From positions 43,881 through 107,880 of the forward strand of contig CAMOLA010000002.1 of NCBI GenBank assembly GCA_946618265.1: DNA of 64,000 nt. Reading direction: 5' to 3'. This document shows positions 16,416 to 24,701 of the stretch, one piece after another. The stretch comes from an uncultured Eggerthellaceae bacterium. GTDB taxonomy: Bacteria > Actinomycetota > Coriobacteriia > Coriobacteriales > Eggerthellaceae. A program made the position numbers and the translations under genes. The stretch's first letter is position 1. Each line of letters opens with the position of its first letter. The notes beneath the pieces are model-generated. The model did not search any database, was not told the DNA's origin, and was given only the letters and a program-made list of their open reading frames with translations.

Positions 16416-16502
16416 CTCCCGGTGACCTGTTCGCCGCCTTGCCCTGATACACGAAAGAGAAGCGAGAGAGAATTGTCCCCAGCACGAGATCGAATCCCAC
16501 CC

Positions 16503-17627
16503 ATGAAAGTGTCCATCGTCATCCCCGTCTTCAACGACGAGGACTATGTGGGGCGCACGCTCAAATCATGCCTGCGCCAGACGCACCAGTTCATCGAGGT
16601 CGTCTGCGTCGATGATGGCTCGTCGGACGCCTCGCTCGAGCGGCTGCGCGCGATAGCGGCCCAGGATGGCCGCGTGAAGGTCGTGGCGCTTCCCCAGAAC
16701 GGCGGCTCGCACAACGCGCGGCGTGCGGGTTTGGCCGCCGCGACCGGCGAGCTCGTGACGTTCCTCGACGCCGACGACGAGCTGCACAGCAAGATGTGCG
16801 CCCGCATGGTGGCGGAATACGCCCGCGAGCCGTACGACGTGCTGCATTTCGCGACGTACGTGAAAGGCGACGGGCAGGTGCCGGTCGAACGCGTCCGCGA
16901 GATGACGCGCTGGTGCGCGCCGCTCGAGGGCCCGCTTCACGGACGCGACATCCTCGTGCGCTCGTTCGTGAACTACGAGTACGCATTCAACGTCGCCGGC
17001 AAGGCGTTTCCGATCGAGCTCGCGCGCAAGGCGTTCGATGCGATAGGCGACATCAAGGCCGATTCGAGCGAAGACGTGCTCGAGTACTTCGCCATCGGGT
17101 TCTTCGCCGACAGCTATCGGGGACTGCCGGGCTTGCGCTACTACGTGTACCACTTGGGCGACGGGGGGTCGGCGCTCGCCGACATGACGACCGCCCAGTT
17201 CGCGCGCGCCTTGCGCAGCAGTGATGCGGTCGCGGCCGTCGGCGCGTTCCTGGAATCCCAGGGCGCCGCGGAAAGCCATGCCGATATCTACGAGGCGCAT
17301 CGGACCGAGCAGCTGCGCGTGCTCCTGCGCACGTGGGATGCGTACGTGCGGCCTGCCGACAAGGCCGAATGCCTGGCGGCGGTGTTCGAGCGCTGGCCCG
17401 AGGCCGATGTGGTCTCGGCGACTTGCGAGCTGGGAAGCGACGCCGTCGGCATTCTCAAAGGCCAAGTGGGGGATGACTACGCTTTCACCAACGAGCACTA
17501 CTACGCCATGGGCGTGGCCGACGGTGCCCGCGCCGAGCGCGAGGGCATTCACGCCACGGGCACGTATCGTCTGGGCAACGCCGTAGGTGCCTTGCCCCGC
17601 AAGATCCTTGCCTTGATGGGGAGGTGA
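16503..17627 (+). CDS. Family 2 glycosyltransferase inside the his cluster
   Basis: This GT-A protein of about 374 aa starts MKVSIVIPVFNDEDYVGRTL. It contains VDDGSSDASLERL, the NGGSHNARRAGLAAATGELV loop and the metal-binding FLDADDEL. No membrane segment is obvious. It probably acts on a surface glycan precursor. ATG at 16503 matches the family N-terminus but has no good ribosome site. An in-frame TTG at 16473 follows AGCGAGAGAG and may be the real start, which would add 10 residues. It separates hisA from the ABC transporter and has no link to histidine synthesis. Confidence 0.82.
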   Translation: MKVSIVIPVFNDEDYVGRTLKSCLRQTHQFIEVVCVDDGSSDASLERLRAIAAQDGRVKVVALPQNGGSHNARRAGLAAATGELVTFLDADDELHSKMCARMVAEYAREPYDVLHFATYVKGDGQVPVERVREMTRWCAPLEGPLHGRDILVRSFVNYEYAFNVAGKAFPIELARKAFDAIGDIKADSSEDVLEYFAIGFFADSYRGLPGLRYYVYHLGDGGSALADMTTAQFARALRSSDAVAAVGAFLESQGAAESHADIYEAHRTEQLRVLLRTWDAYVRPADKAECLAAVFERWPEADVVSATCELGSDAVGILKGQVGDDYAFTNEHYYAMGVADGARAEREGIHATGTYRLGNAVGALPRKILALMGR

Positions 17628-17702
17628 GCCGATCGCACACTGCCATGCTTCCACATGATGCGGCCTTCCCCTTTGACGCTTTCGTTCATCGCAAAGTGAT
17701 GC

Positions 17703-17762
17703 TTGACTTTTAAGGATATGTGATTTTAGATATATAAATATAACTATTTACTTATATCTAAA
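17703..17762 (+). promoter_or_regulatory. AT-rich promoter with a long dyad before the ABC importer
   Basis: TTGACT at 17703-17708 is a candidate -35 box; AT-rich sequence near 17726-17736 can supply the -10. Overlapping it is a dyad: TTTAGATATATAAATA (17725-17740) pairs with TATTTA (17745-17750) and TATATCTAAA (17753-17762), with a 4-base centre and a 2-base bulge. The dyad ends at the ribosome site. It stands out in a GC-rich neighbourhood and looks like an operator for a dimeric repressor. The LysR gene at 23.7 kb is one candidate regulator, but that is a guess. Confidence 0.5.
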
Positions 17763-17770
17763 GGATGGGC

Positions 17771-18796
17771 ATGATGCGAGGGAAACGCACGACCATGATG
17801 ATCTTCGCGGCAGCGCTCGCGTTGGCCCTGTGCTTTGCCCTTGTAGGCTGCGGATCGGGCTCGGCGTCGGGCAGCGCGTCGAGCGCTAGCGCGGCAGCCT
17901 CGGGAGCGCCTGCCAAGCTCGGCGTCGCTTACCAGTACGGGCTTTCCTATGCTCCTGCAGTCATCGCGAAGGAGCAGGGCCTCGTCGAGAAGTACTACAA
18001 GGAAGCGACGGGCAACGACGTCACCATCGAGTGGAATCAGATGAGCTCGGGCGCCGACATCAACATCGGCATCACTTCGGGCAGCATCGACGTGGGCTTC
18101 ATGGGCCTCGGCCCGGCTATTACGGGCGTCGCGACCGGCCTTGATTACAAGATCTTCGCCAACATCTCCGGCCAGGAGCATGGCATGACCACGAGCGATG
18201 CCGGCATCACGTCCATCAAGGACCTCGTCGGTAGCGACAAGCAGATCGCGCTCGTCAACATCGGCTCCATCCAGCACATCATCCTCGCCAAGGCCCTCGC
18301 CGACAACGGCCTCGACCCCCATGCGCTCGATTCCAACATCGTCGCCATGAAGCACCCGGACGGCATGGCCGCGCTGCAGAGCGGCAGCATTCCCTGCCAC
18401 CTCACCTCGAGCCCCTACATCTTCACCGAGCGCGCGGATTCCTCCCTGCACGAGATCGAGGAAGTGACCAAGGCCTGGACCAAGGACGACTCCTTCATCG
18501 TGGGCGTCGCTTCTTCCAAGCTGCATGAGGACGCCGCGCTGTACCAGGCGCTGTGCGACGCTATCGCCGAGTCGCAGGAGTTCATCACGGCCAATCCCGA
18601 CGAGGCGGCGGCGATCCTCTGCGAGTTCGATGGCAACACTGCCGAGGTCGAAGCTGACTATCTGAAGAAGGGCACCTACTCCAGCAAGACCAACAACCTC
18701 TTCGAAATGGCGAAGTTCATGTCGGAGAACGGCTTTATCGACAAGTCCATCGATTCGTACGAGACCCTCGTTTACGATAACGTCGAAGGCAACTAG
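17771..18796 (+). CDS. ABC importer substrate-binding lipoprotein (NitT/TauT/SsuA type)
   Basis: This 341-aa lipoprotein has a signal peptide ending in ALVGC and a Ser/Ala/Gly-rich linker. It is followed by a type II periplasmic-binding fold with KLGVAYQYGLSYAPAVIAKE, GSIDVGFMGLGPAITG and ALQSGSIPCHL. Proteins of this group bind small organic ligands such as sulfonates, nitrate, pyrimidine precursors or riboflavin-like compounds; the ligand cannot be named. Three close ATGs (17765, 17771, 17774) are possible; AAGGA at 17761-17765 fits the second or third. The permease and ATPase follow after an intervening hairpin, so the binding protein may be made in excess. Confidence 0.85.
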   Translation: MMRGKRTTMMIFAAALALALCFALVGCGSGSASGSASSASAAASGAPAKLGVAYQYGLSYAPAVIAKEQGLVEKYYKEATGNDVTIEWNQMSSGADINIGITSGSIDVGFMGLGPAITGVATGLDYKIFANISGQEHGMTTSDAGITSIKDLVGSDKQIALVNIGSIQHIILAKALADNGLDPHALDSNIVAMKHPDGMAALQSGSIPCHLTSSPYIFTERADSSLHEIEEVTKAWTKDDSFIVGVASSKLHEDAALYQALCDAIAESQEFITANPDEAAAILCEFDGNTAEVEADYLKKGTYSSKTNNLFEMAKFMSENGFIDKSIDSYETLVYDNVEGN

Positions 18797-18823
18797 CGCT
18801 TCCGGCAACTGACCTTGTCTTGG

Positions 18824-18858
18824 AAATCACTGGCCTTTCCGGAGGCCAGTGATTTTTT
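18824..18858 (+). terminator. Intrinsic terminator or attenuator between binding protein and permease
   Basis: AAATCACTGGCCT and AGGCCAGTGATTT form a perfect 13-bp stem with a 6-base loop, running into TTTTTT. It lies 27 bases after the binding-protein stop and 21 before the permease start. It probably lowers permease and ATPase expression relative to the binding protein. Confidence 0.85.
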
Positions 18859-18879
18859 GGGCGTATGAGAGGAACCTTC

Positions 18880-19710
18880 ATGGCATTCAAATCAAAGGAC
18901 GCGCAAGGATCGCGGCTCGGGGTTGCCCAGAGCGTGGTCGTCCAGGTGGTCTTCGTCGCCATCGTGCTTGTCATCTGGGAAATGGTGGCGAAGGCGCACG
19001 TGTTCGGCCCCACGTCCGAAATCATCTTCCCCACGCTCGAATCGATCGGCGAGGCGTTCGTCAAGAACTTCGTCGTGGGGTACGCGGGCACATCGCTTTG
19101 GGTGTATGTTGGCGATTCCATGATGTTGTTGCTCGAGGGCTTCGCTATCGGCGTCATCCTGGCCTTGCTGTTCTCGTCGCTCTCGATGATCAGCAAGGTG
19201 TTCTATTCGATCTACAATCTCGTGGTGACCGTTTGCGACCTGCTTCCCGGCGTGGCACTGCTGCCCGTGGTCATCATCGTCGTGGGCATCCGCCCCGAGG
19301 TCATCGTGTTCCTCGTCGTGCACGCGGTGCTCTGGCCCATGTCACGCAACATGCTCGACGGATTTCAAGCCGTGCCGAGCATCTACATCGAGGCGGGCAA
19401 GAACATCGGCCTGCGCGGGTTCTCGCTGCTCAAGAGCGTGTACCTGCCTGCGGCCACCTCGTATATGGTGTCGGGCCTCAAGGTGAGCTGGGCGCGTGCG
19501 TGGCGCGGCCTCATCAGCGCCGAGATGATCTTCGGTCTGGCGTCGTGCCCGGGCATCGGGTTGTTCATCAACCAGATGCGCACCAACATGTACAACGCCG
19601 AGATGTACGCGACGCTCATCGTCATCGTGATCATCGGCCTCATCGTGCAATACGGGATCCTGATGCCCATCGAGAAGAACACCGTCGTGAAATGGGGGAT
19701 GTCCAAATGA
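18880..19710 (+). CDS. ABC importer permease (SsuC/TauC type)
   Basis: This 276-aa integral membrane protein has about six membrane segments. The cytoplasmic EAA-like loop near FQAVPSIYIEAGKNIGLRGF contacts the ATPase. It would pass the ligand of the preceding lipoprotein across the membrane. ATG at 18880 has AGAGGA upstream; ATG at 18865 would overlap that ribosome site. Its stop overlaps the ATPase start (ATGA). Confidence 0.88.
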   Translation: MAFKSKDAQGSRLGVAQSVVVQVVFVAIVLVIWEMVAKAHVFGPTSEIIFPTLESIGEAFVKNFVVGYAGTSLWVYVGDSMMLLLEGFAIGVILALLFSSLSMISKVFYSIYNLVVTVCDLLPGVALLPVVIIVVGIRPEVIVFLVVHAVLWPMSRNMLDGFQAVPSIYIEAGKNIGLRGFSLLKSVYLPAATSYMVSGLKVSWARAWRGLISAEMIFGLASCPGIGLFINQMRTNMYNAEMYATLIVIVIIGLIVQYGILMPIEKNTVVKWGMSK

Positions 19711-20465
19711 CGAGCGCAAAGACCGTCCTTTCGGTCAAGAACCTCACGAAGGTGTACCGCGACACCGATGCGAGCAAGACCGTCTTGGGCGAGGTGAACC
19801 TCGACGTCGACGAGCGCGAGTTCGTCTGCATCCTGGGACCCTCCGGATGCGGCAAGACGACGCTTCTGCGCTGCATCGCCGGTTTCGAGGATTACGAGGG
19901 CGACGTGCTCGTCGCCGGCGAGCGCAAGACCGAACCCGGCATCGACCGCGTCATGGTGTTCCAAGATTTCAACCAGCTGTTCCCGTGGAAGACCGTCGAG
20001 AAGAACATCCAGCAGCCGCTGCGCCTCCAGGGCATGCGCGACAAGGCCGCGCTGCAGCGCGCTTCCGACGAGGCCCTCGAGAAGGTGAGGCTCGCGGGGT
20101 ACGGCAAGTACTATCCGCATCAGCTGTCCGGCGGCATGAAGCAGCGCGTGGCCATCGCCAAGGCGCTCGCGGTCAAGCCGCGCATCATCTTGATGGACGA
20201 GCCGTTCGCCGCGCTCGACGCCATGACCCGCAACAACCTGCAGGACGAGGTCATCCGCCTGAGCGACGAGTCGGAGTGCACGTTCATCTTCGTGACGCAC
20301 AACATCCAGGAAGCCATCGTGCTCAGCACGCGCATCATCGTCTTCGGACAGGAGGGCAAGGTGCTCGTCGACGAGAAGAACCCGATAGTGCGGCCCGTAT
20401 CTCCCGCATCAGAAGGATACGGCCCCTTGTGGGAGAAGCTGCACGAATCGCTGTATCAAGCATAG
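19707..20465 (+). CDS. ABC importer ATP-binding protein (SsuB/TauB type)
   Basis: This 252-aa ATPase has Walker A GPSGCGKTT, the Q-loop in VMVFQDFNQLFPWKTV, signature LSGGMKQRV, Walker B IILMDEPFAALD and the switch histidine in FVTHNIQEA. The FPW after the Q-loop is typical of the nitrate/sulfonate/taurine importer group. It overlaps the permease by 4 bases. The acyl-CoA ligase-like gene follows 60 bases later and may act on the imported compound. Confidence 0.92.
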   Translation: MTSAKTVLSVKNLTKVYRDTDASKTVLGEVNLDVDEREFVCILGPSGCGKTTLLRCIAGFEDYEGDVLVAGERKTEPGIDRVMVFQDFNQLFPWKTVEKNIQQPLRLQGMRDKAALQRASDEALEKVRLAGYGKYYPHQLSGGMKQRVAIAKALAVKPRIILMDEPFAALDAMTRNNLQDEVIRLSDESECTFIFVTHNIQEAIVLSTRIIVFGQEGKVLVDEKNPIVRPVSPASEGYGPLWEKLHESLYQA

Positions 20466-20525
20466 GTGCACGACGCGGTGGGTTGCCGGGATGGTGGCCC
20501 CTGGCGCGTCGACGGAGGAGGACTT

Positions 20526-22016
20526 TTGAGCACATACACTATGACCTCGGTTGTCGAATGCGCGTTCGCGCATGCCGAGAGCAAGCCCGACGCCCTTTGC
20601 CTGGCCGACGGGAAAACGCGCTATTCGTACGCCGAGGTGCGCGATCTCGTGAAATCCCGCAGCGTTCGCCTCGCCGACCTGGGATGTGCGAAGGGCGATT
20701 ACGCGCTCGTCGAGTGCAATCAGTCGGCGGACTTCATCGTCTGGATGCTCGCCTGCCATCTGGCCGGCGTCATCGCCGTGCCGCTCGAGAAAAACGCTTC
20801 CGCGATTCGCAAGCTTGAGATCAAGGGCGAGACGGGTGCCGCTGCGCATATCGGCCCGACGCCGTGCGAAGAGCTGGCGGATCTGCGGTTCTGCGATATC
20901 AGGGACGCATGCGAGGACTGCGCCGCTCGCTTCGACGTCGCCATTTTGTTCCCCGCGGCGGAAGACGTGGCCGAGATCCTGTTCTCGACGGGGACGACCG
21001 GCAAGTCGAAGGGCGTCGTCATCACCCACCGCAACAACATGGCCATCGCCGAGAACATCATCGCGGGCTTGCAAATGAAGCCCGGCAATGTCGAGGTCAT
21101 CCCGATGCCGCTGAGCCATTCGCATGGCTTGCGTCGCACGTACAGCAACATCGTCAACGGCTCGAGCGCCGTCATCGCCGACGGCGTGCTGGCCCTGAAG
21201 CGGCTCTTCCAGCTTATGGACGACTACGGGGCGACGTCTCTGGATTTATCGCCGAGCATGCTGTCCATCATCTTCAAATTGTCGAAGGACCGCCTGGGCA
21301 CCTACGCTGACCAGCTCGATTACGTACAGCTCGGCTCGGCGCCGCTCGCCGAGGACGACAAGTCCCGCATCCGCGCGCTGCTCCCCACGACCCGCCTCTA
21401 CAACTTCTACGGCAGCACGGAGGCCGGCTGCTCGTGCCTGCTCGAGTTCGGCATGTCTTCCAACAAGGAGGGCTGCATCGGCAAGCCCTGCGTCAACGCG
21501 CGGTTCATCGTGGTCGATGACGAGCGCAACCCCATCGATTCCTCGCCCGATAACCTGGGCCTTCTCGCAAGCGCGGGCGACATCAACATGAGCTGCTATT
21601 TCAACGCCCCCGAGCTCACGGCCCAGACGATGCAGGACGGCTTCATCTACACGAAGGATCTCGGTTACATCGACGAAGAGGGTTACGTGTACATGCTCGG
21701 TCGCAAAGATGACGTCATCAACTTCGGCGGCGTGAAGATCGCTCCCGAGGAGATCGAGGCGGAGGTCGTCAAGCACCCCGCGGTGCGCGACTGCGCGTGC
21801 GTTCCCGTGACAGACGAGCTGACGGGCCAAAAGCCCGTGCTCTGCATTGCGCTCGAAGATGGCGAAAGCTACGATTTCAAAGAGTTCAAGGCGTTTCTCG
21901 CCAAGGCGCTCGACGCCAACAAGCAGCCGGTCCTTGTCGAGGTGCTCGACGAGATTCCCCGCACGTTCAACGGCAAGATCATCCGAAAAGACCTGATTGC
22001 ACGGTTTGGGGGTTAG
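20526..22016 (+). CDS. AMP-dependent acyl-CoA synthetase/ligase family protein
   Basis: This 496-aa adenylate-forming enzyme has the P-loop-like FSTGTTGKSKGVVITHRNN, the adenine-binding YNFYGSTEAG, the hinge GRKDDVINFGGVKIAPEEIE and the C-terminal catalytic lysine in RTFNGKIIRKDL. It activates a carboxylic acid with ATP; the acceptor is most likely CoA. The start is TTG at 20526 with GGAGGAG 5 bases upstream. It lies in the importer operon, which suggests activation of the imported acid. DltA was considered because dltA is missing at the dlt locus, but the motifs and context fit acyl-CoA ligases better. Confidence 0.85.
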   Translation: MSTYTMTSVVECAFAHAESKPDALCLADGKTRYSYAEVRDLVKSRSVRLADLGCAKGDYALVECNQSADFIVWMLACHLAGVIAVPLEKNASAIRKLEIKGETGAAAHIGPTPCEELADLRFCDIRDACEDCAARFDVAILFPAAEDVAEILFSTGTTGKSKGVVITHRNNMAIAENIIAGLQMKPGNVEVIPMPLSHSHGLRRTYSNIVNGSSAVIADGVLALKRLFQLMDDYGATSLDLSPSMLSIIFKLSKDRLGTYADQLDYVQLGSAPLAEDDKSRIRALLPTTRLYNFYGSTEAGCSCLLEFGMSSNKEGCIGKPCVNARFIVVDDERNPIDSSPDNLGLLASAGDINMSCYFNAPELTAQTMQDGFIYTKDLGYIDEEGYVYMLGRKDDVINFGGVKIAPEEIEAEVVKHPAVRDCACVPVTDELTGQKPVLCIALEDGESYDFKEFKAFLAKALDANKQPVLVEVLDEIPRTFNGKIIRKDLIARFGG

Positions 22017-22097
22017 AAGCACCGTCCGCTTGCGGACTTTGCCGACACGCGTGGTATCCTAGCATGAACGACCGAACCGACGAGTAAAGGCGAAACG

Positions 22098-22862
22098 ATG
22101 TTGACCAAGCGAGTTATACCCTGCATGGACGTCAAAGACGGGCGCGTGGTAAAGGGCGTGAACTTCGTCAACCTGCGCGATGCGGGCGACCCGATCGAGC
22201 TTGCACAGCGCTACGACGAGCAGAAGGCCGACGAGGTCATCTTCCTCGACATCACGGCGACGAGCGATGACCGCGCGACGACGGTCGAGCTAGCCAGCCG
22301 TGCGAGCGAGGAGCTACATCTGCCCTATACGGTGGGAGGCGGGTTCCGCAGCGTGGCCGATATCCGGCGCATGATCGCCGCCGGCGCCGACAAGGTGAGC
22401 GTGAACTCGGCCGCCGTGAAGGATCCGACGCTGATCACGCAGGCCGCCGAGGCGTTCGGCACGCAGGCCATCATCGTGGCCATCGATGCCAAGCAGCGTG
22501 CCGACAATCCCAACAAGTGGGAAGTCTACGTGGCGGGCGGACGCAAGGCCACGGGAATCGATGCCGTCGAATGGGCGCGCGAAGCGGCGCGTCGCGGTGC
22601 TGGCGAGATATTGCTGACCAGCATGGACCGCGACGGGAGCCGCGATGGCTTCGATTGCGCCCTCACGCGCGCCATCGCGCGCGCGGTCGACATTCCCGTC
22701 ATCGCAAGCGGCGGCGTCGGCGAGCTCGAGCATTTCGCGCAGGGCATCCTGGAGGGCGAGGCCGATGCCGTCCTCGCCGCGAGCGTGTTCCATTTCGGTG
22801 AGCTCACCGTGCGCCAAGTGAAGGAATACATGCGCGCCCAGGGCATTCCCGTGCGGTTGTAG
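22098..22862 (+). CDS. hisF: Imidazole glycerol phosphate synthase, cyclase subunit
   Basis: This 254-aa barrel enzyme uses HisH-derived ammonia to make IGP and AICAR. Its hallmarks are the opening [20 protein letters not shown] (catalytic Asp11), [24 protein letters not shown] and the second catalytic Asp in [26 protein letters not shown] precedes the ATG. It is separated from hisH and hisA by the glycosyltransferase and the importer operon. Confidence 0.96.
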   Translation: MLTKRVIPCMDVKDGRVVKGVNFVNLRDAGDPIELAQRYDEQKADEVIFLDITATSDDRATTVELASRASEELHLPYTVGGGFRSVADIRRMIAAGADKVSVNSAAVKDPTLITQAAEAFGTQAIIVAIDAKQRADNPNKWEVYVAGGRKATGIDAVEWAREAARRGAGEILLTSMDRDGSRDGFDCALTRAIARAVDIPVIASGGVGELEHFAQGILEGEADAVLAASVFHFGELTVRQVKEYMRAQGIPVRL

Positions 22863-22898
22863 CCGTCAAGCAGATAGTTTCCACTGGAAAGCGGTCGG

Positions 22899-23042
22899 GG
22901 CTCTGCGCGGCTGCGCCGGAAGGGCTGCGGGGCGGGGGCGTTCGCTTGGCTTCGGCTAATCTAGATGAAGGTTAGAAGTTAGTGCCTGCAGAATCGCTCA
23001 CACCCCCGCCTCGCAGCCCTTCTGGAGCAGCCGTGCAGAGCC
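22899..23042. repeat. MITE-like inverted repeat (element B)
   Basis: Arms of about 42 bp at 22899-22940 and 23001-23042 are reverse complements with roughly five or six mismatches (GGCTCTGCGCGGCTG against CAGCCGTGCAGAGCC). The 60-bp centre contains no gene. It fills most of the 297-bp hisF-hisI gap. Confidence 0.6.
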
Positions 23043-23071
23043 ATACTGTTTGTCTGGAGCATTGCAGGATC

Positions 23072-23140
23072 AATTACCCGCGGGGAAACCGATTTACGGC
23101 GATCATCGGCGCGAATCATGTTCCCCGCGGGAAAACGGTT
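23072..23140. repeat. Two CCCGCGGG palindromic units before hisI
   Basis: Two units of the TTCCCCG(T/C)GGGAA family, in inverted orientation (TTACCCGCGGGGAAACCG and TTCCCCGCGGGAAAACGG). They are the same family as the cluster before gatC and end about 15 bases before the hisI ribosome site. Confidence 0.6.
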
Positions 23141-23159
23141 GGGTGAAAGGAAAGAAGAC

Positions 23160-23477
23160 ATGGACGTAAGCGGTCTCGCGTACAACGAGCAGGGGCTCGT
23201 TCCGTGCATCGTGCAGGATGCCGATGCGGGCGATGTGCTGATGATGGCGTGGATGAACGAGGAGTCGGTGCGCCTCACGCTCGAGCAGCGCACGACCTGG
23301 TTCTGGTCGCGCAGCCGCGGACAGCTCTGGCACAAGGGCGAGACGAGCGGCAATGTGCAGGAGCTCGTCGAGCTGCGTTACGACTGCGACGCGGACTGCC
23401 TGCTGGCGCTCGTGCACCCGGCTGGCCCGGCATGCCATACCGGCGAGCGCACCTGCTTCTACCGCACGCTCGGCTAG
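23160..23477 (+). CDS. hisI: Phosphoribosyl-AMP cyclohydrolase
   Basis: This 105-aa single-domain HisI hydrolyses PR-AMP. Metal-binding cysteines appear in [14 protein letters not shown] and [12 protein letters not shown], and the conserved [14 protein letters not shown] and [17 protein letters not shown] are present. No HisE (PR-ATP pyrophosphatase) domain is attached and none is seen in the window. AAAGGAAAG precedes the ATG; a longer frame begins inside the palindromic repeat and was rejected. Confidence 0.95.
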   Translation: MDVSGLAYNEQGLVPCIVQDADAGDVLMMAWMNEESVRLTLEQRTTWFWSRSRGQLWHKGETSGNVQELVELRYDCDADCLLALVHPAGPACHTGERTCFYRTLG

Positions 23478-23490
23478 CGTCCATTTCCAT

Positions 23491-23519
23491 TGCAACAGCC
23501 GACCTGGTCGGCTGTTGCA
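23491..23519 (+). terminator. Hairpin after hisI
   Basis: TGCAACAGCCGACC and GGTCGGCTGTTGCA are perfect inverted arms with a single central T. The hairpin starts 13 bases after the hisI stop. There is no T tract, but its position suggests a transcript end. Part of the right arm (GGCTGTTGCA) is then repeated. Confidence 0.5.
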
Positions 23520-23671
23520 GGCTGTTGCAATGCTTTCAGCTCGTTGCGAAGAATCTGTTCGGACTTTATCGCCATGCGACGTATGGGTCTAAGATACGTT
23601 CAGGTTTAACGGGGCGCCGCTGGGCTTTTTGCCTAATACGCAGAGCTGGAGATTGAGGGCAAGAGGAAATC

Positions 23672-24568
23672 ATGGATCTGCGATTTGCGGATGACGTGCG
23701 TACGATAGTCGAAGAGGGCAGCGTTTCTGACGCCGCGAGACGAATGGGGATATCGCAACCGGCGCTTAGTGCTCGTTTGCGCAAGCTCGAGGATCTGTAC
23801 GGCATCCAGGTCTTCAAGCGCAATCGTCGTCCGGTGGCGCTCACCGACGAGGGCAGGATGTATCTGGAGTATGCGCAGAAGGCCGAGGATCTCGACAAGG
23901 AGTTCCGAAACGCCGTGATGCAGGTCGAAGAGCTCGTCAGCGGCGAGCTCGTGGTCGGCGGGACGCACTTGTATACCTGTCAGTTCCTTCCTCCGGCCAT
24001 ATGCGAGTTCAGTCGCCGTTTTCCAGGCGTTGACGTGCGCGTCGTCAACGAGAAAGCACCCGTTTTGACCACGATGGCCGCAAAGGGCGAACTGGACCTG
24101 TTCATCACCAACGCCGAGAAGAAGGTCAGCGGCATCAGCTACGAGCCGCTCTTCGACGTGGGCATGTATTTTTGCGTTCCGCGCGATTATGAGGTGAACA
24201 GGGATTTTGCGGAGAACGGTTTCGACTTGAGAAAACTCGAGGACTACCCGTTCATATTGCTCGACAAGAGCCAGTACATGGGGGAGACGCTGCTCAAGCT
24301 GTTCAGGCGCTACGGCATCGATCCCGTGCAGCGCATCCATACAGATCAGGCTATCACCGCACGCGCCCTTTCCGAAGCAGGCGCGGGGGTGGCGCTCATG
24401 TACGGTGCTCCCGGCCGCAAAGAGCTGGAGATGCCGGGGTTGATCTGCTATTCTACCGATGACGATGAGATGCGCGTCCAGATTTCGGTCGCCTATGCCG
24501 AAAACGCGCCCCTTTCGCCCGCCGCGCGCATGTTCTTGCAAACTCTCGTGCAGGGCAGCGGCTTGTGA
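23672..24568 (+). CDS. LysR-family transcriptional regulator
   Basis: This 298-aa protein has an N-terminal winged helix (GSVSDAARRMGISQPALSAR, recognition helix near residues 30-45) and a type 2 periplasmic-binding-like effector domain (SGELVVGGTHLYTCQFLPPA, EAGAGVALMYG). It is a DNA-binding regulator that responds to a small metabolite, usually activating a nearby promoter. No divergent neighbour is present: the his genes are upstream and an LCP gene is downstream on the same strand. The target is unclear; the importer operon at 17.8-22.0 kb is possible. AAGAGGAAAT supports the start. Confidence 0.9.
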   Translation: MDLRFADDVRTIVEEGSVSDAARRMGISQPALSARLRKLEDLYGIQVFKRNRRPVALTDEGRMYLEYAQKAEDLDKEFRNAVMQVEELVSGELVVGGTHLYTCQFLPPAICEFSRRFPGVDVRVVNEKAPVLTTMAAKGELDLFITNAEKKVSGISYEPLFDVGMYFCVPRDYEVNRDFAENGFDLRKLEDYPFILLDKSQYMGETLLKLFRRYGIDPVQRIHTDQAITARALSEAGAGVALMYGAPGRKELEMPGLICYSTDDDEMRVQISVAYAENAPLSPAARMFLQTLVQGSGL

Positions 24569-24701
24569 GACGGGTCTCAGGGTAAGTGTTTCAACCACGT
24601 TTCGTGAGAATTGCACGGCATTGGCAGCATGTGTTCCAAGGTGCCGTGCTGCGGTGCTACAATACGCGCATGTGCAAACGCAACAGTAAAGGAGAAGGCA
24701 C

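Noticed and set aside
20526..22016. Possible displaced dltA
   Set aside because: The motifs and the importer-operon context fit an acyl-CoA ligase; nothing specific to DltA was seen.
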